Of a stretch of 64,000 nucleotides of DNA, positions 41,897 to 51,048 are shown one piece after another (the first letter of the stretch is position 1; each line of letters starts with the position of its first letter). The notes beneath the pieces were generated by a model. It did not search any database, was not told where the DNA came from, and worked only from the letters and a program-made list of their open reading frames with translations. The position numbers and the translations under genes are program-made. Origin of the DNA: Micromonospora sp. RP3T (GTDB taxonomy: Bacteria > Actinomycetota > Actinomycetes > Mycobacteriales > Micromonosporaceae); NCBI RefSeq assembly GCF_003027925.1, contig NZ_PYPS01000001.1:1-64000 (forward strand). Direction: 5' to 3'.

Positions 41897-42450
41897 CGCA
41901 GACGGCCAAGGCCCTGCTGGTGGACGACCGGCGGGAGAACCTGATGGCGTTGGAGGCCATCCTCCAGGGGCTCCCGGTGCAGTCGGTCGCGGTGGAGAGC
42001 GGTGAGGCCGCGCTCAAGCAGTTGCTGGTGGACGACTTCGCGGTGATCCTGCTCGACGCCCAGATGCCGGACATGGACGGCTTCGAGACCGCCACCCACA
42101 TCAAGCGGCGGGAGCGCACCCGGCACGTACCGATCATCTTCCTCACCGCGGCGGACAAGGACGCCCAGCTCGCGCTGCGCGGCTACGCGGTCGGTGCGGT
42201 CGACTACCTGACCAAGCCGTTCGATCCGTGGGTGCTGCGGGCCAAGGTGACCGTCTTCGTCGAGCTGTGGGTGAAGACCCGGCAGCTCGCCGCCCAGTCG
42301 GACCTGGTGCGGGAGCGGGACCTCCAGTGGCGTCGCCTCGCCGAGGCGGTGGACACCGCGACCGCGCTGTTGCGCGCCGACGACGACCCGGCGGCCCGGG
42401 AGCGGGCGGCCGACCTGCTGGAGCAGGCCCGCTGGGGCAACACCCGCTGA
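41893..42450 (+). CDS. osaB: OsaB-like response regulator
   Basis: 185 residues from GTG 41893 (GTGA overlap with osaA). Receiver domain with ALLVDDRRENL, phospho-acceptor Asp55 in ILLDAQMPDMDG, FLTAADKD and YLTKPFDPWVLRAKV. Residues 125-185 form a helical, probably coiled-coil tail (LWVKTRQLAAQSDLVRERDLQWRRLAEAV) and there is no DNA-binding domain, exactly as described for OsaB. It should receive phosphate from the adjacent hybrid kinase and act through protein contacts. Confidence 0.88.
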   Translation: MTQTAKALLVDDRRENLMALEAILQGLPVQSVAVESGEAALKQLLVDDFAVILLDAQMPDMDGFETATHIKRRERTRHVPIIFLTAADKDAQLALRGYAVGAVDYLTKPFDPWVLRAKVTVFVELWVKTRQLAAQSDLVRERDLQWRRLAEAVDTATALLRADDDPAARERAADLLEQARWGNTR

Positions 42451-42454
42451 GCGG

Positions 42455-42958
42455 TCAGCCGCCGGCCGGGCCGCCGTGCCCGGTCGCGGCACGCCGGGCC
42501 CGCCACCGGTCGCCGAGCGACTCCACCTCTTCCTGTACGAAGAGGAAGAAGTCCCGCATCTCGGCGACGCGTTCCCCGGCCGGCGTGCTCCGCCCGCGCA
42601 ACGCGTCGACGCCACCCCCGGCGATGTCGATGAAGTTCTTGTAGAGGTTGGTCTTGGTGATGGTCGCCTCGTACCAGGGGTTGTCCGGCATCCGGTAGCG
42701 GTCGCGCCGGGAGCCCTTGACCGGTTCGCGGACCAGCATGGCGAACTGGGTGAGGTAGCGGACCGCGCCGCTCACGGCCGCCGCGCTGACGCCCAGCCGG
42801 TCGGCGATCTCGGCGGCGGTCAGCGGGTCGTCGGCGCTCATCACGGTGAACAGGACCCGGGCGGCCATCCGGGGGAAGCCCACGTCGGCGAAGGCCATGG
42901 CCATCCGCTCGACGAAGAGGTGGACCTCTTCGTCGTCGTGGTGGGACAGCCCGGTCAT
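42455..42958 (-). CDS. GbsR/MarR-family regulator
   Basis: 167 residues from ATG 42958, with GAGGAG seven bases upstream; GTG 42979 is a weaker alternative. HTH segment PLTAAEIADRLGVSAAAVSGAVRYLTQFAMLVREPVKGSRRDRY, with helical flanks (EEVHLFVERMAMAFADVGFPRMAARVLFTVM; motif strings quoted in part). GbsR proteins respond to choline or other effectors. It is divergent from an ABC exporter with two palindromes in between, so it most likely represses both. Confidence 0.88.
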   Translation of the reverse strand: MTGLSHHDDEEVHLFVERMAMAFADVGFPRMAARVLFTVMSADDPLTAAEIADRLGVSAAAVSGAVRYLTQFAMLVREPVKGSRRDRYRMPDNPWYEATITKTNLYKNFIDIAGGGVDALRGRSTPAGERVAEMRDFFLFVQEEVESLGDRWRARRAATGHGGPAGG

Positions 42959-43003
42959 GGTCGGCTCCTCGACACTCACACTGTGACCCTACAGTCTTCA
43001 CAA

Positions 43004-43032
43004 GTTTCTGAAACGAGCGTAACTTCCGAAGT
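43004..43032. promoter_or_regulatory. two palindromic operators before the ABC exporter
   Basis: GTTTC-T-GAAAC (43004-43014) and ACTTC-C-GAAGT (43022-43032) are perfect 5-1-5 palindromes with centres 18 bases apart; the second touches the ATG of the ATPase gene. Likely binding sites for the divergent GbsR/MarR protein. Confidence 0.65.
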
Positions 43033-43935
43033 ATGGAAAACACCATTGAGGTGTCCGGCCTGGTGAAGACGTTCGGCCGGACCCGGGCGCTCGACGGGCT
43101 CGACCTGAGCGTCCGCGCCGGTGAGGTGCACGGCTTCCTCGGCCCCAACGGCTCCGGCAAGTCGACCACCATCCGGGTGCTGCTCGGTCTGCTGCGGGCG
43201 GACGCGGGAGCCGCCCGACTGCTGGGCGGCGACCCCTGGCGGGACGCCGTGGCCCTGCACCGCCGCCTCGCGTACGTGCCCGGCGACGTCACGCTCTGGC
43301 CCAACCTCAGCGGCGGTGAGGTGATCGACCTGCTCGGCCGGATGCGCGGCGGGCTCGACCCGAGGCGCCGCGCCGAGCTGCTGGAGTCGTTCGAGCTGGA
43401 CCCGCGGAAGAAGGGCCGGACCTACTCCAAGGGCAACCGGCAGAAGGTCGGCCTGGTGGCCGCGCTCGCCTCCGACGTCGAACTGCTCATCCTCGACGAG
43501 CCGACCTCCGGGCTCGACCCGCTGATGGAGGAGGTGTTCCAGCACTGGGTCCGCCGGGCCCGCCACGACGGCCGCACCGTGCTGCTCTCCAGCCACATCC
43601 TGGCCGAGGTGGAGGCGCTCTGCGACCGGGTCACCATCATCCGGGCCGGCCGCGCGGTGGAGTCCGGCACGCTCGGCGACCTGCGCCACCTGCACCGCAC
43701 CGCGATCGACGCCGAGGTCACCGCCCCGCTCGACGGGCTGGCCGACCTGCCCGGCGTGCACGACCTGCGGGTGGACGGGCACCGGGTGCGCTTCGACGTG
43801 GACGCCGCCGCGCTGGACGCCGCGCTGCGCCGCCTCACCGAGCTGGGCGTCCGCAGCCTGGTCAGCACCCCGCCGACACTTGAGGAGCTGTTCCTGCGGC
43901 ACTACGAGACCGCCCCGGAAAAGGTCGCCTCATGA
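43033..43935 (+). CDS. ABC exporter ATPase (tetronasin/DrrA type)
   Basis: 300 residues from ATG 43033. Walker [18 protein letters not shown], Walker [19 protein letters not shown], switch [13 protein letters not shown]. The signature region reads [15 protein letters not shown], so the usual SGG is replaced by SKG, common in this subgroup. The C-terminal 80 residues form the DrrA-type regulatory domain. It is paired by an ATGA overlap with the permease gene and probably exports an antibiotic or lipid. Confidence 0.92.
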   Translation: MENTIEVSGLVKTFGRTRALDGLDLSVRAGEVHGFLGPNGSGKSTTIRVLLGLLRADAGAARLLGGDPWRDAVALHRRLAYVPGDVTLWPNLSGGEVIDLLGRMRGGLDPRRRAELLESFELDPRKKGRTYSKGNRQKVGLVAALASDVELLILDEPTSGLDPLMEEVFQHWVRRARHDGRTVLLSSHILAEVEALCDRVTIIRAGRAVESGTLGDLRHLHRTAIDAEVTAPLDGLADLPGVHDLRVDGHRVRFDVDAAALDAALRRLTELGVRSLVSTPPTLEELFLRHYETAPEKVAS

Positions 43936-45524
43936 GCGCGCTCACCGGGACCCGGCACCTGGCCCGGCTGATCCTGCGCCGGGACCGCGTCCTGCTGCCG
44001 CTCTGGGTGCTGGTCCTCGCCGTGCTGCCGATGTCGTACGCGACCAGCTTCTTCGAGCTGTTCCCCACCGCCGCCGAGCGGGCCGCGTACACCGAGGGGA
44101 CCGCCCGCAACCCGTCCATCGTCGCGCTGCTCGGCCCGGTCTACGGCGACAGCGTCGGCGCGCTGACCGCCCAGCGCAGCGGGTTCCTGCTGGTGATCGT
44201 GGCGCTGGCCAGCCTGCTCACGGTGATCCGGCACACCCGCACCGAGGAGGAGGCCGGCCGGCGGGAGCTGCTCGGCGGCAGCGTGCTCGGCCGGTACGCC
44301 GGGCTGACCGCCGCGCTGCTCGTCACGTACGCCGCCGACCTGCTGCTCGGGCTGCTCACCGCCGCCGGGCTCGCCTCGACCGGGCTGCCGGCGGCCGGCT
44401 CGTACGCGTACGGCCTGGCCGCGGCGCTCACCGGGATGGTCTTCGCCACGCTCGGCGGGCTGGCCGCGCAGCTCACCGAGACGGCCGGCGGGGCGCGGGG
44501 CATCGGCCTCGCCGGCCTCGGCGCCGCGTTCGGGCTGCGCCTGGTCGGGGACACCGCCGGCGACGACTGGCCGAGCTGGCTGTCGCCGCTGGGCTGGGCG
44601 GCCCGGGTACGGGCGTACGAGGGGGACCGGTGGCTGGTGCTGCTGCTGCCGTTGGTCGCCACGGTGCTGCTGTCCGCGCTCGCGTACCCGGTCTCGGTCC
44701 GCCGCGACCTCGGCGCGGGCCTGCTGCCGCCTCGCCTCGGGCCGGCCACCGACGACGGGGCGCTGTCCGGCCCGGTCGGCCTGGCCTGGCGGCTGCACCG
44801 GGGGCAGCTCCTCTGGTGGTCGGTCGGGTTCGGCCTGCTCGGGCTGATCCTGGGCGGCGCCGCCGAGGCGGCCGGCCGCTCGGTGGAGGGGAACCCGCGG
44901 CTGGAGGAGATCATGGCCCGGATCGGCGGGGCGTCCGGGCTGGCGGACGCCTACCTGGGCGCCACGCTCAGCCTGGCCGGGCTGGCCGCCGCCGGGTACG
45001 GCATCCAGGCGGCGTTGCGGATGCGCGCGGAGGAGTCCGCCGGGCGCGCCGAACCGGTGCTCGCCACCGGCACGCGCCGCTCGACGTGGCTGCTTTCACA
45101 CGTGGCGTTTGCGCTGCTCGGCCCGGTGGTGGTGCTCGCGGTGACCGGCCTGGCCACCGGCCTGACGTACGGCTTCAGTGTGGGCGACGTGCCCCGGCAG
45201 GTGGGCCGGATGCTCGGCGCCGGGCTGGCCCAGGCGCCGGCGGCCTGGGTGCTGGCCGGGCTGGCCGTGCTGCTGCACGGACTGCTGCCCCGGTTCGCGT
45301 CGGCCGCGTGGGCGGTGCTGGCGCTCTGCGTGCTGCTCGGTCAGCTCGGCGCGGTGCTGAACCTGAACCAGTGGCTGCTGGACCTGTCCCCGTTCACGCA
45401 CACCCCCCAGGTGCTGCGCGCCACCTGGACCCCCACCCCGCTGTTCCTGCTCACCGCCCTGGCCGTCGCCCTGACCCTGGCCGGCCTGCAAACCTTCCGC
45501 CGCCGCGACGTCCCGATCACCTGA
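43932..45524 (+). CDS. ABC exporter permease (TnrB3/two-domain type)
   Basis: 530 residues from ATG 43932. About 12 hydrophobic segments in two similar halves; the first begins [36 protein letters not shown] and the second [25 protein letters not shown] (quoted as parts). [22 protein letters not shown] is the coupling element typical of tetronasin-type permeases and recurs as [22 protein letters not shown]. It forms the membrane channel of the GbsR-controlled exporter. Confidence 0.9.
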   Translation: MSALTGTRHLARLILRRDRVLLPLWVLVLAVLPMSYATSFFELFPTAAERAAYTEGTARNPSIVALLGPVYGDSVGALTAQRSGFLLVIVALASLLTVIRHTRTEEEAGRRELLGGSVLGRYAGLTAALLVTYAADLLLGLLTAAGLASTGLPAAGSYAYGLAAALTGMVFATLGGLAAQLTETAGGARGIGLAGLGAAFGLRLVGDTAGDDWPSWLSPLGWAARVRAYEGDRWLVLLLPLVATVLLSALAYPVSVRRDLGAGLLPPRLGPATDDGALSGPVGLAWRLHRGQLLWWSVGFGLLGLILGGAAEAAGRSVEGNPRLEEIMARIGGASGLADAYLGATLSLAGLAAAGYGIQAALRMRAEESAGRAEPVLATGTRRSTWLLSHVAFALLGPVVVLAVTGLATGLTYGFSVGDVPRQVGRMLGAGLAQAPAAWVLAGLAVLLHGLLPRFASAAWAVLALCVLLGQLGAVLNLNQWLLDLSPFTHTPQVLRATWTPTPLFLLTALAVALTLAGLQTFRRRDVPIT

Positions 45525-45530
45525 GTCGGG

Positions 45531-45848
45531 TCAGCGGATCATCAGGGCGCTGCGGAGGCCGGTGATGTCGAGGACGCGGAGCAGGAAGTCGCCGACGTTG
45601 CTCAGCATCAGCACGCACTGGGCGTGGCTGGCCTTGCGGCTGAGCACCACGAGCGTGCCGAGGCCCTGTGAGTCGCAGAAGGTGACGCCGCCCAGGTCGA
45701 GCACGATGCGCGGCGGCGGATCCGCCAGCACCTCGTTGACCACCGTGGAGAGCTGGGCGGCCGTGAGCATGTCGATCTCACCGGCCAGGCGAAGCACGGC
45801 TTCGTCACCCGTCCGGTGCACGGTGATGGACAGTTCGGCACGATCCAC
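45531..45848 (-). CDS. STAS-domain anti-sigma factor antagonist
   Basis: 105 residues from ATG 45848. Single STAS domain: LSITVHRTGDEAVLRLAGEIDMLTAAQL, IVLDLGGVTFCDSQGLGTLVVL and CVLMLSNVGDFLLRVLDITGL. The phosphorylatable Ser is in CDSQGL. It stands alone, six bases from the stop of the convergent permease gene and 157 bases from hemL. It could be the substrate of either of the SpoIIE-type phosphatases encoded at 26118 and 35290. Confidence 0.88.
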   Translation of the reverse strand: MDRAELSITVHRTGDEAVLRLAGEIDMLTAAQLSTVVNEVLADPPPRIVLDLGGVTFCDSQGLGTLVVLSRKASHAQCVLMLSNVGDFLLRVLDITGLRSALMIR

Positions 45849-46005
45849 CCGGTCAGCCTATCGCGATCCCCACGAACGGGCCCGTCGAGCGCTTCCCGCC
45901 CCACCCGCCCCACCTCCGGGCGCACCGCACGGGGGGTGAGGCGGGTAACGCCCGGGGCGGGGTGCTGGTCGGGGAGGGGTCGGGCGCTGACACAATGGGG
46001 GCATC

Positions 46006-47346
46006 GTGACCGAGACGTTTTCCGCCGGATCCGGCCGTTACCCGGCCGACGCTCCGGCCTCCGAGGCCCTGTTCGACCGCGCCAAGGCTCTCGTGCCCGG
46101 CGGGGTCAACTCCCCTGTGCGTGCGTTCCGCGCGGTCGGCGGCACCCCACGCTTCATGGTCCGGGGGGAGGGGCCCTGGCTGTTCGACGCCGACGGGCGG
46201 CGCTACGTCGACCTGGTCTGCTCCTGGGGCCCGCTGATCCTCGGCCATGCCCACCCCGCCGTGGTGGAGGCGCTGCGCGAGGCCGCCACGCTGGGCACCA
46301 GCTTCGGCACCCCGACCCCGGGCGAGGTGGACCTCGCCGAGGAGATCGTCGCGCGGACGCCGGTCGAGCAGGTGCGCCTGGTCAACTCCGGCACCGAGGC
46401 GACCATGTCGGCGATCCGGCTGGCCCGCGGCTTCACCGGTCGCGCCAAGATCATTAAGTTCGCCGGCTGCTACCACGGCCACTCCGACGCGCTGCTCGCC
46501 GCCGCCGGCTCCGGCGTCGCCACGTTCGGGCTGCCCGACTCGCCCGGCGTGACCGGCGCGGCGGCCGGCGACACCATCGTGCTGCCCTACAACGACCTGG
46601 GCGCGGTCGAGGCCGCCTTCGCCGCCGAGGGGCAGCACATCGCGGCGATCATCACCGAGGCGGCGGCCGGCAACATGGGCGTGATCGCGCCCCGCGACGG
46701 CTTCAACGCCGCGCTGGCCCGGATCGCCCACGCGCACGGCGCGCTGCTCATCGTCGACGAGGTGATGACCGGGTTCCGGGTCTCCCGCGCCGGCTGGCAC
46801 GGCCTCGACGCCTCCGACGCCGACCTGTGGACGTACGGGAAGGTCATGGGTGGCGGCCTGCCCGCGGCGGCGTTCGGCGGGCGCGCGGAGATCATGGCGA
46901 AGCTGGCCCCGGCCGGCCCGGTCTACCAGGCCGGCACGCTGTCGGGGAACCCGCTGGCCTGCGCGGCCGGCCTGGCCACGCTGCGGCTCGCCGACGACGC
47001 GCTCTACCGGCGCCTCGACGAGACGTCCGCCGCGCTGGGCAAGCTCGCCACCGAGGCGCTCTCCGAGGCCGGCGTGCCGCACCGCCTCTCCACCGCCGGC
47101 AACATGTTCTCGATCTTCTTCACCGACGCCGACGTGCGCGACTACGACAGCGCCCGCACCCAGCAGGTGGCGGCTTTCAAGGCGTTCTTCCACGCGATGC
47201 TCGCCGGTGGCGTCTACCTTCCGCCGAGCGCGTTCGAGTCGTGGTTCGTCTCGGCGGCGATCGACGACGCCGCGTGGGAGCAGATCGCCGCCGCCCTGCC
47301 GGTGGCGGCGCGGGCGGCGGCAGCGGCGGCGGGACACGGGGGGTAA
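46006..47346 (+). CDS. hemL: glutamate-1-semialdehyde 2,1-aminomutase
   Basis: 446 residues from GTG 46006. PLP-dependent class III fold: [66 protein letters not shown] and Lys279 in [11 protein letters not shown]. It converts glutamate-1-semialdehyde to 5-aminolevulinate, the C5 entry to haem. In actinobacteria hemL commonly heads the cytochrome c assembly cluster, as here, linking haem supply with cytochrome maturation. Confidence 0.97.
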   Translation: MTETFSAGSGRYPADAPASEALFDRAKALVPGGVNSPVRAFRAVGGTPRFMVRGEGPWLFDADGRRYVDLVCSWGPLILGHAHPAVVEALREAATLGTSFGTPTPGEVDLAEEIVARTPVEQVRLVNSGTEATMSAIRLARGFTGRAKIIKFAGCYHGHSDALLAAAGSGVATFGLPDSPGVTGAAAGDTIVLPYNDLGAVEAAFAAEGQHIAAIITEAAAGNMGVIAPRDGFNAALARIAHAHGALLIVDEVMTGFRVSRAGWHGLDASDADLWTYGKVMGGGLPAAAFGGRAEIMAKLAPAGPVYQAGTLSGNPLACAAGLATLRLADDALYRRLDETSAALGKLATEALSEAGVPHRLSTAGNMFSIFFTDADVRDYDSARTQQVAAFKAFFHAMLAGGVYLPPSAFESWFVSAAIDDAAWEQIAAALPVAARAAAAAAGHGG

Positions 47347-47349
47347 CCA

Positions 47350-47997
47350 ATGGCGGAGACTGTGGTGCACGTGCTGCGGCACGGTGAGGTGCACAACCCG
47401 GACGGCATCCTCTACGGCCGGCTGCCCGGTTTCCGCCTCTCCGAGCTGGGCGTGCAGATGGCCAAGGCGGCGGCCCAGGCGCTCGCCGAGCGGACCGTGG
47501 TGCACGTGGTGGCCAGCCCGCTGGAACGCGCCCAGCAGACCGCCGAGCCGATCGCGGCGCAGTTCGGCCTCTCCGTCGGCGTCGACGAGCGGCTGATCGA
47601 GAGCGCGAACTGGTTCGAGGGCAAGAAGGTCTCGCCGGGGGACGGTTCGTTCCGCGACCCGCGCAACTGGTGGGTGCTGCGCGACCCGGTCACGCCGTCC
47701 TGGGGCGAGGCGTACCAGGTGATCGCGGAGCGGATGTTCGCCGCGCTGCACGCCGCCCGCGTCGCCGCCGAGGGGCGCGAGGCGGTGCTCGTCTCGCACC
47801 AGCTCCCGATCTGGACGCTGCGCCGCTACGTCGAGCGCAAGCGGCTCTGGCACGACCCGCGTCGCCGGCAGTGCGGCCTGGCCAGCCTCACCTCGTTCCA
47901 CTTCGACGGCGCCCGGATCGCCGGCATCGGCTACTCCGAGCCGGCGGCCCACCTGATCGCGATCTCGCCGACCGCCCGGACGGCCAAGGGGGCCTGA
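47350..47997 (+). CDS. histidine phosphatase (phosphoglycerate mutase-like)
   Basis: 215 residues from ATG 47350, three bases after hemL. Catalytic RHG motif at residues 10-12 (VLRHGEVHNPDGILYGRLPGFRLSELG, quoted in part), SPLERAQQTAEPIA and the second His in VLVSHQLPIWTLRRY. A member of this family sits at the same place in the M. tuberculosis hemL-ccdA-resB cluster. Its substrate in cytochrome assembly is not known. Confidence 0.92.
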   Translation: MAETVVHVLRHGEVHNPDGILYGRLPGFRLSELGVQMAKAAAQALAERTVVHVVASPLERAQQTAEPIAAQFGLSVGVDERLIESANWFEGKKVSPGDGSFRDPRNWWVLRDPVTPSWGEAYQVIAERMFAALHAARVAAEGREAVLVSHQLPIWTLRRYVERKRLWHDPRRRQCGLASLTSFHFDGARIAGIGYSEPAAHLIAISPTARTAKGA

Positions 47998-48572
47998 TGC
48001 TCACCCGGAGGCTCGCCGCCGCCCTGCTCGCCGCCGTCACCGCCGGTACGGCGCTGGTCGGCTGCTCCTCCGGCAGCCAGGAGAGCCGGTGCGCGGCCGA
48101 CGGGCTCACCGTGACCTGCGCCCCGGAGCAGCGGTCCAAGACCCCGAAGGTGAGCGGTGAGCTGCTCACCGGCGGAAACTACGACGTCGCCCGCGACCGT
48201 GGGCAGGTCGTGGTGGTCAACTTCTGGGGCTCCTGGTGCGCGCCCTGCCGGGCCGAGGCGGACGACCTGGAGGCCACCTACCAGGCCACCAAGGGCGTCG
48301 GCGTGACGTTCCTCGGCATCAACGTGCAGGACAGCAAGGACAAGGCGATCGCCTTCGAGGAGGGCCGGGTCACCTACCCGAGCATCTTCGACCCGTCCAG
48401 CCGGCAGGCGCTCAACTTCGACATCCCGCCGAACAGCACCCCGGCGACCGTGGTGCTGGACCGGGACGGACGCATCGCGGTGGTGATCCGCCGCGCGGTG
48501 ACCCGGGACGAGCTGCGGCCGATCGTGGAGAAGGTCGCCGCCGAGCGGCCGGCGCCGAACGGCTCCCGCTGA
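47997..48572 (+). CDS. TlpA/ResA-like thioredoxin-fold lipoprotein
   Basis: 191 residues from ATG 47997, sharing a base with the previous stop. The N-terminus is a lipoprotein signal (LLAAVTAGTALVGCSSGSQ) with the lipobox Cys near residue 23. The redox motif is WCAPC with Cys81 and Cys84 in NFWGSWCAPCRAE, followed by LGINVQDSKDKAIAFEEG and the cis-Pro region NSTPATVVLD. It should reduce the haem-binding CXXC of apocytochrome c outside the membrane, receiving electrons from CcdA. Confidence 0.93.
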   Translation: MLTRRLAAALLAAVTAGTALVGCSSGSQESRCAADGLTVTCAPEQRSKTPKVSGELLTGGNYDVARDRGQVVVVNFWGSWCAPCRAEADDLEATYQATKGVGVTFLGINVQDSKDKAIAFEEGRVTYPSIFDPSSRQALNFDIPPNSTPATVVLDRDGRIAVVIRRAVTRDELRPIVEKVAAERPAPNGSR

Positions 48573-49429
48573 TGGGCGAGACGTTCGCCCGGCTCGCCGC
48601 GTCCGGCCCGCTGCTGCTCGCGATCGGCGCGGCGGCGCTGGCCGGCCTGGTCAGTTTCCTGTCCCCCTGTGTGCTCCCCCTGATGCCCGGCTACCTCTCC
48701 TACGTCACCGGCCTGGCCGGCACCGACCTGGAGGGTGCAAGGAGGGGCCCCCGGTTAACGCCTCCGGTAGAGGAGGGGCCCCCTGTTAACAGCGGCGGCG
48801 GCGGTGTGGGCCTGGCGGAGCGGGCGGCGCCGGCACGGACCGCCGCCGCGGTGAAGGGGCGGGTGCTCGCCGGCACGCTGCTCTTCATCGCCGGCTTCAC
48901 CGCCGTGTTCGTCTCCACCGCCATCCTCTTCTCCGGCGTCGGCAAGCTCTTCTTCCGGTACGAGCGCACGCTGGAGATCGTCATCGGCGCGCTGGTGGTG
49001 GTGCTCGGGCTCGGCTACCTCGGGGTGATCCCCGGCATGCAACGCGAGTTCCGCATCCGCGCGCTGCCCGCCGCCGGCCTGCTCGGCGCGCCGGTGCTCG
49101 GCGCGGTCTTCGCGTTGAGTTGGCTGCCCTGCACCGGGCCGACGCTCGGCGCGGTGCTCGGCCTGGCGGCCACCGAGGGGAGCGCCGACCGGGCCGTGGT
49201 GCTCGCCGTGGCGTACTGCCTCGGGCTGGGGGTACCGTTCGTCGTCTTCGGGCTGGGCTTTCAACGCCTGCTCGGGGTGTTCCGCGCCGTCCGGCGCAAC
49301 AGCCGGTGGGTCACCCGCGTCGGCGGGGCCCTGCTGATCGTGATCGGCCTGGCGCTGGTCACCGGCGGCTGGACGAACGTGGTGATCTGGTTGCAGACGC
49401 ACGTGGGCGTGGGTGAGGTGAGCATCTGA
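48572..49429 (+). CDS. ccdA: CcdA-like thiol-disulfide transporter carrying an in-frame repeat insert
   Basis: 285 residues from ATG 48572 (overlaps previous stop). Six hydrophobic helices with the reactive cysteines Cys33 in FLSPCVLPLMPGYLSYVTGLAG and the second in SWLPCTGPTLGAVLGLA. It carries reducing power across the membrane to the TlpA-like lipoprotein. Residues 56-73 (ARRGPRLTPPVEEGPPVN) are encoded by a 57-bp palindromic element in the loop between helices 1 and 2; length 57 keeps the frame. The rest of the protein seems intact, so it is probably functional. Confidence 0.93.
   Translation: MGETFARLAASGPLLLAIGAAALAGLVSFLSPCVLPLMPGYLSYVTGLAGTDLEGARRGPRLTPPVEEGPPVNSGGGGVGLAERAAPARTAAAVKGRVLAGTLLFIAGFTAVFVSTAILFSGVGKLFFRYERTLEIVIGALVVVLGLGYLGVIPGMQREFRIRALPAAGLLGAPVLGAVFALSWLPCTGPTLGAVLGLAATEGSADRAVVLAVAYCLGLGVPFVVFGLGFQRLLGVFRAVRRNSRWVTRVGGALLIVIGLALVTGGWTNVVIWLQTHVGVGEVSI
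48736..48792 (-). repeat. 57-bp palindromic element, copy B, inside ccdA
   Basis: On the minus strand it reads CTGTTAACAGGGGGCCCC, then TCCTCTACCGGAGGCGTTAA, then CCGGGGGCCCCTCCTTGCA, matching copies C and D along the whole 57 bases. It is in reverse orientation relative to ccdA and adds 19 codons without disturbing the frame. Confidence 0.85.
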
Positions 49430-51048
49430 TGACGTCCGTGGACGACCGACCGGCCACCCCGCCGGCGGAGGCGCCCCGGCGGCGGGTCAACCCGGTGCTG
49501 GCCCTGCTGCGCAACTCGTGGCGGCAGCTCACCAGCATGCGTACCGCGCTGATCCTGCTGTTCCTGCTCGCGATCGCCGCCATCCCCGGCTCGGTGCTGC
49601 CGCAACGCGGGGTCAACCCGGAGAACGTCGACAAGTGGTTCGTCGACCACCCCGACCTGGCGCCCCGGCTCGACCAGATCGGCATGTTCGGCGTCTTCGG
49701 CTCGGTCTGGTTCTCCGCGATCTACGTGCTGCTGTTCACCTCGCTGATCGGCTGCATCCTGCCGCGTACCCGCGACCACGTCCGGGCGTTGCGGATGCGC
49801 CCGCCGGCCGCGCCGAAACGGCTGGAGCGGCTGCCGCAGCACGCGGTGCTGGAGGCCCCGGCCGCCGCCGACCCGACGGCGATCGCGGCGGTGCTGCGCC
49901 GCCGCCGGTGGCGGGTCACCGTCCGGGGCAACGAGGTCTCCGCCGAGAAGGGCTACCTCAAGGAGACCGGCAACCTGCTGTTCCACACGTCGCTGATCGC
50001 CGTCCTGCTCGGGGTCGCGGTCGGTTCCTGGTACGGCTGGCACGGCAACCGCATCCTGGTCGCCGGCGCGGACAACGCGTTCTGCAACACCCGCCAGCAG
50101 TACGCCGAGGCGTCGCTCGGCCCGCGGGTGGACAGCGCCGACCTGCCGCCGTTCTGCCTCACGCTGGAGAAGTTCGAGGCCGACTACCTGGACTCCGGGC
50201 AGGCGTCCCGCTTCTGGGCCACGGTCAGCGTCGACGAGCCCGGTGGCACGCCCCGCACCGCCGGCTTCTCGGTCAACTCGCCGCTGCGGCTCGACGCGGC
50301 GAACGTCTACCTGCTCGGCAACGGCTACGCGCCGGTGCTGAAGTACACCGACCGGTTCGGCACCAGCCAGACCAGCGACGACCCGTTCCTGCGCACCGGC
50401 GACCCGAACGCCACCGAGGAGGGCGTGGCGGTCTTCCCGGACGCGAACGTCGACCCGAAGACCGGCACCCGCGCTCCGGACCAGCAGGTCGCCTTCGACG
50501 GGCTCTACCTGCCCACCGCCGGGGACCGCGCGCCGTACGTGGCGTCGCAGTTCCCGGCCGAGCGGAACCCGGCGCTGAACCTGACCGCCTACCGGGGCAA
50601 CCTGGGGCTGGACGCCGGCATCCCCGGCTCGGTCTACCAACTCGACCAGCGGCAGGTCGACAACGGCAAGCTGAAGCAGGTCGGCACGAAGCTGCTGCGG
50701 CCGGGCGAGACGTGGACCCTGGACGACGGCAGCACGCTGGAGTTCGTCGGCACCCGGCCGTACGTGACGCTGGCGATCCGGCACGCACCCGGTCAGACGC
50801 TGCTGCTGGTGGCCAGCGGCACGCTGCTGCTCGGGCTGATGGGCTCGCTCTTCGCCCGGCGGCGGCGGGTCTGGTTCCGGGTGTCGCCCCCCGCCGGTGG
50901 ATCTCCGACGGGCGGTAGTAGCTTGGTGGAGGCCGGTGGGCTGCCGCGCACCGAGCACCCAGGGTTCGCCGACGAGTTCGCGCAGCTCGTCGCCGCGGTC
51001 AGCGGCGGCGGGCCGGAGCAGCGGCGGGCGCGAGAAGGAGACGAGTGA
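49429..51048 (+). CDS. resB: ResB/Ccs1 cytochrome c biogenesis protein
   Basis: 539 residues from ATG 49429. N-terminal helices include LLRNSWRQLTSMRTALILLFLLAIAAIPGSVLPQRG, the typical ResB start (quoted in part); further helices near residues 80-105 and 175-200 (LLFHTSLIAVLLGVAVGSWYG), a large extracytoplasmic domain of about 240 residues, and a last helix near 440-460. It works with CcsB as the haem-handling complex of System II. Stop and start codons overlap with both neighbours. Confidence 0.95.
   Translation: MTSVDDRPATPPAEAPRRRVNPVLALLRNSWRQLTSMRTALILLFLLAIAAIPGSVLPQRGVNPENVDKWFVDHPDLAPRLDQIGMFGVFGSVWFSAIYVLLFTSLIGCILPRTRDHVRALRMRPPAAPKRLERLPQHAVLEAPAAADPTAIAAVLRRRRWRVTVRGNEVSAEKGYLKETGNLLFHTSLIAVLLGVAVGSWYGWHGNRILVAGADNAFCNTRQQYAEASLGPRVDSADLPPFCLTLEKFEADYLDSGQASRFWATVSVDEPGGTPRTAGFSVNSPLRLDAANVYLLGNGYAPVLKYTDRFGTSQTSDDPFLRTGDPNATEEGVAVFPDANVDPKTGTRAPDQQVAFDGLYLPTAGDRAPYVASQFPAERNPALNLTAYRGNLGLDAGIPGSVYQLDQRQVDNGKLKQVGTKLLRPGETWTLDDGSTLEFVGTRPYVTLAIRHAPGQTLLLVASGTLLLGLMGSLFARRRRVWFRVSPPAGGSPTGGSSLVEAGGLPRTEHPGFADEFAQLVAAVSGGGPEQRRAREGDE

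Noticed and set aside
46140-46175. GGGGAGGGGCCC in hemL as a further copy of the 57-bp element.
   Set aside because: Only the GC-rich core is similar; the GCGTTAA and CTCTACCG parts are missing and the protein there is conserved.
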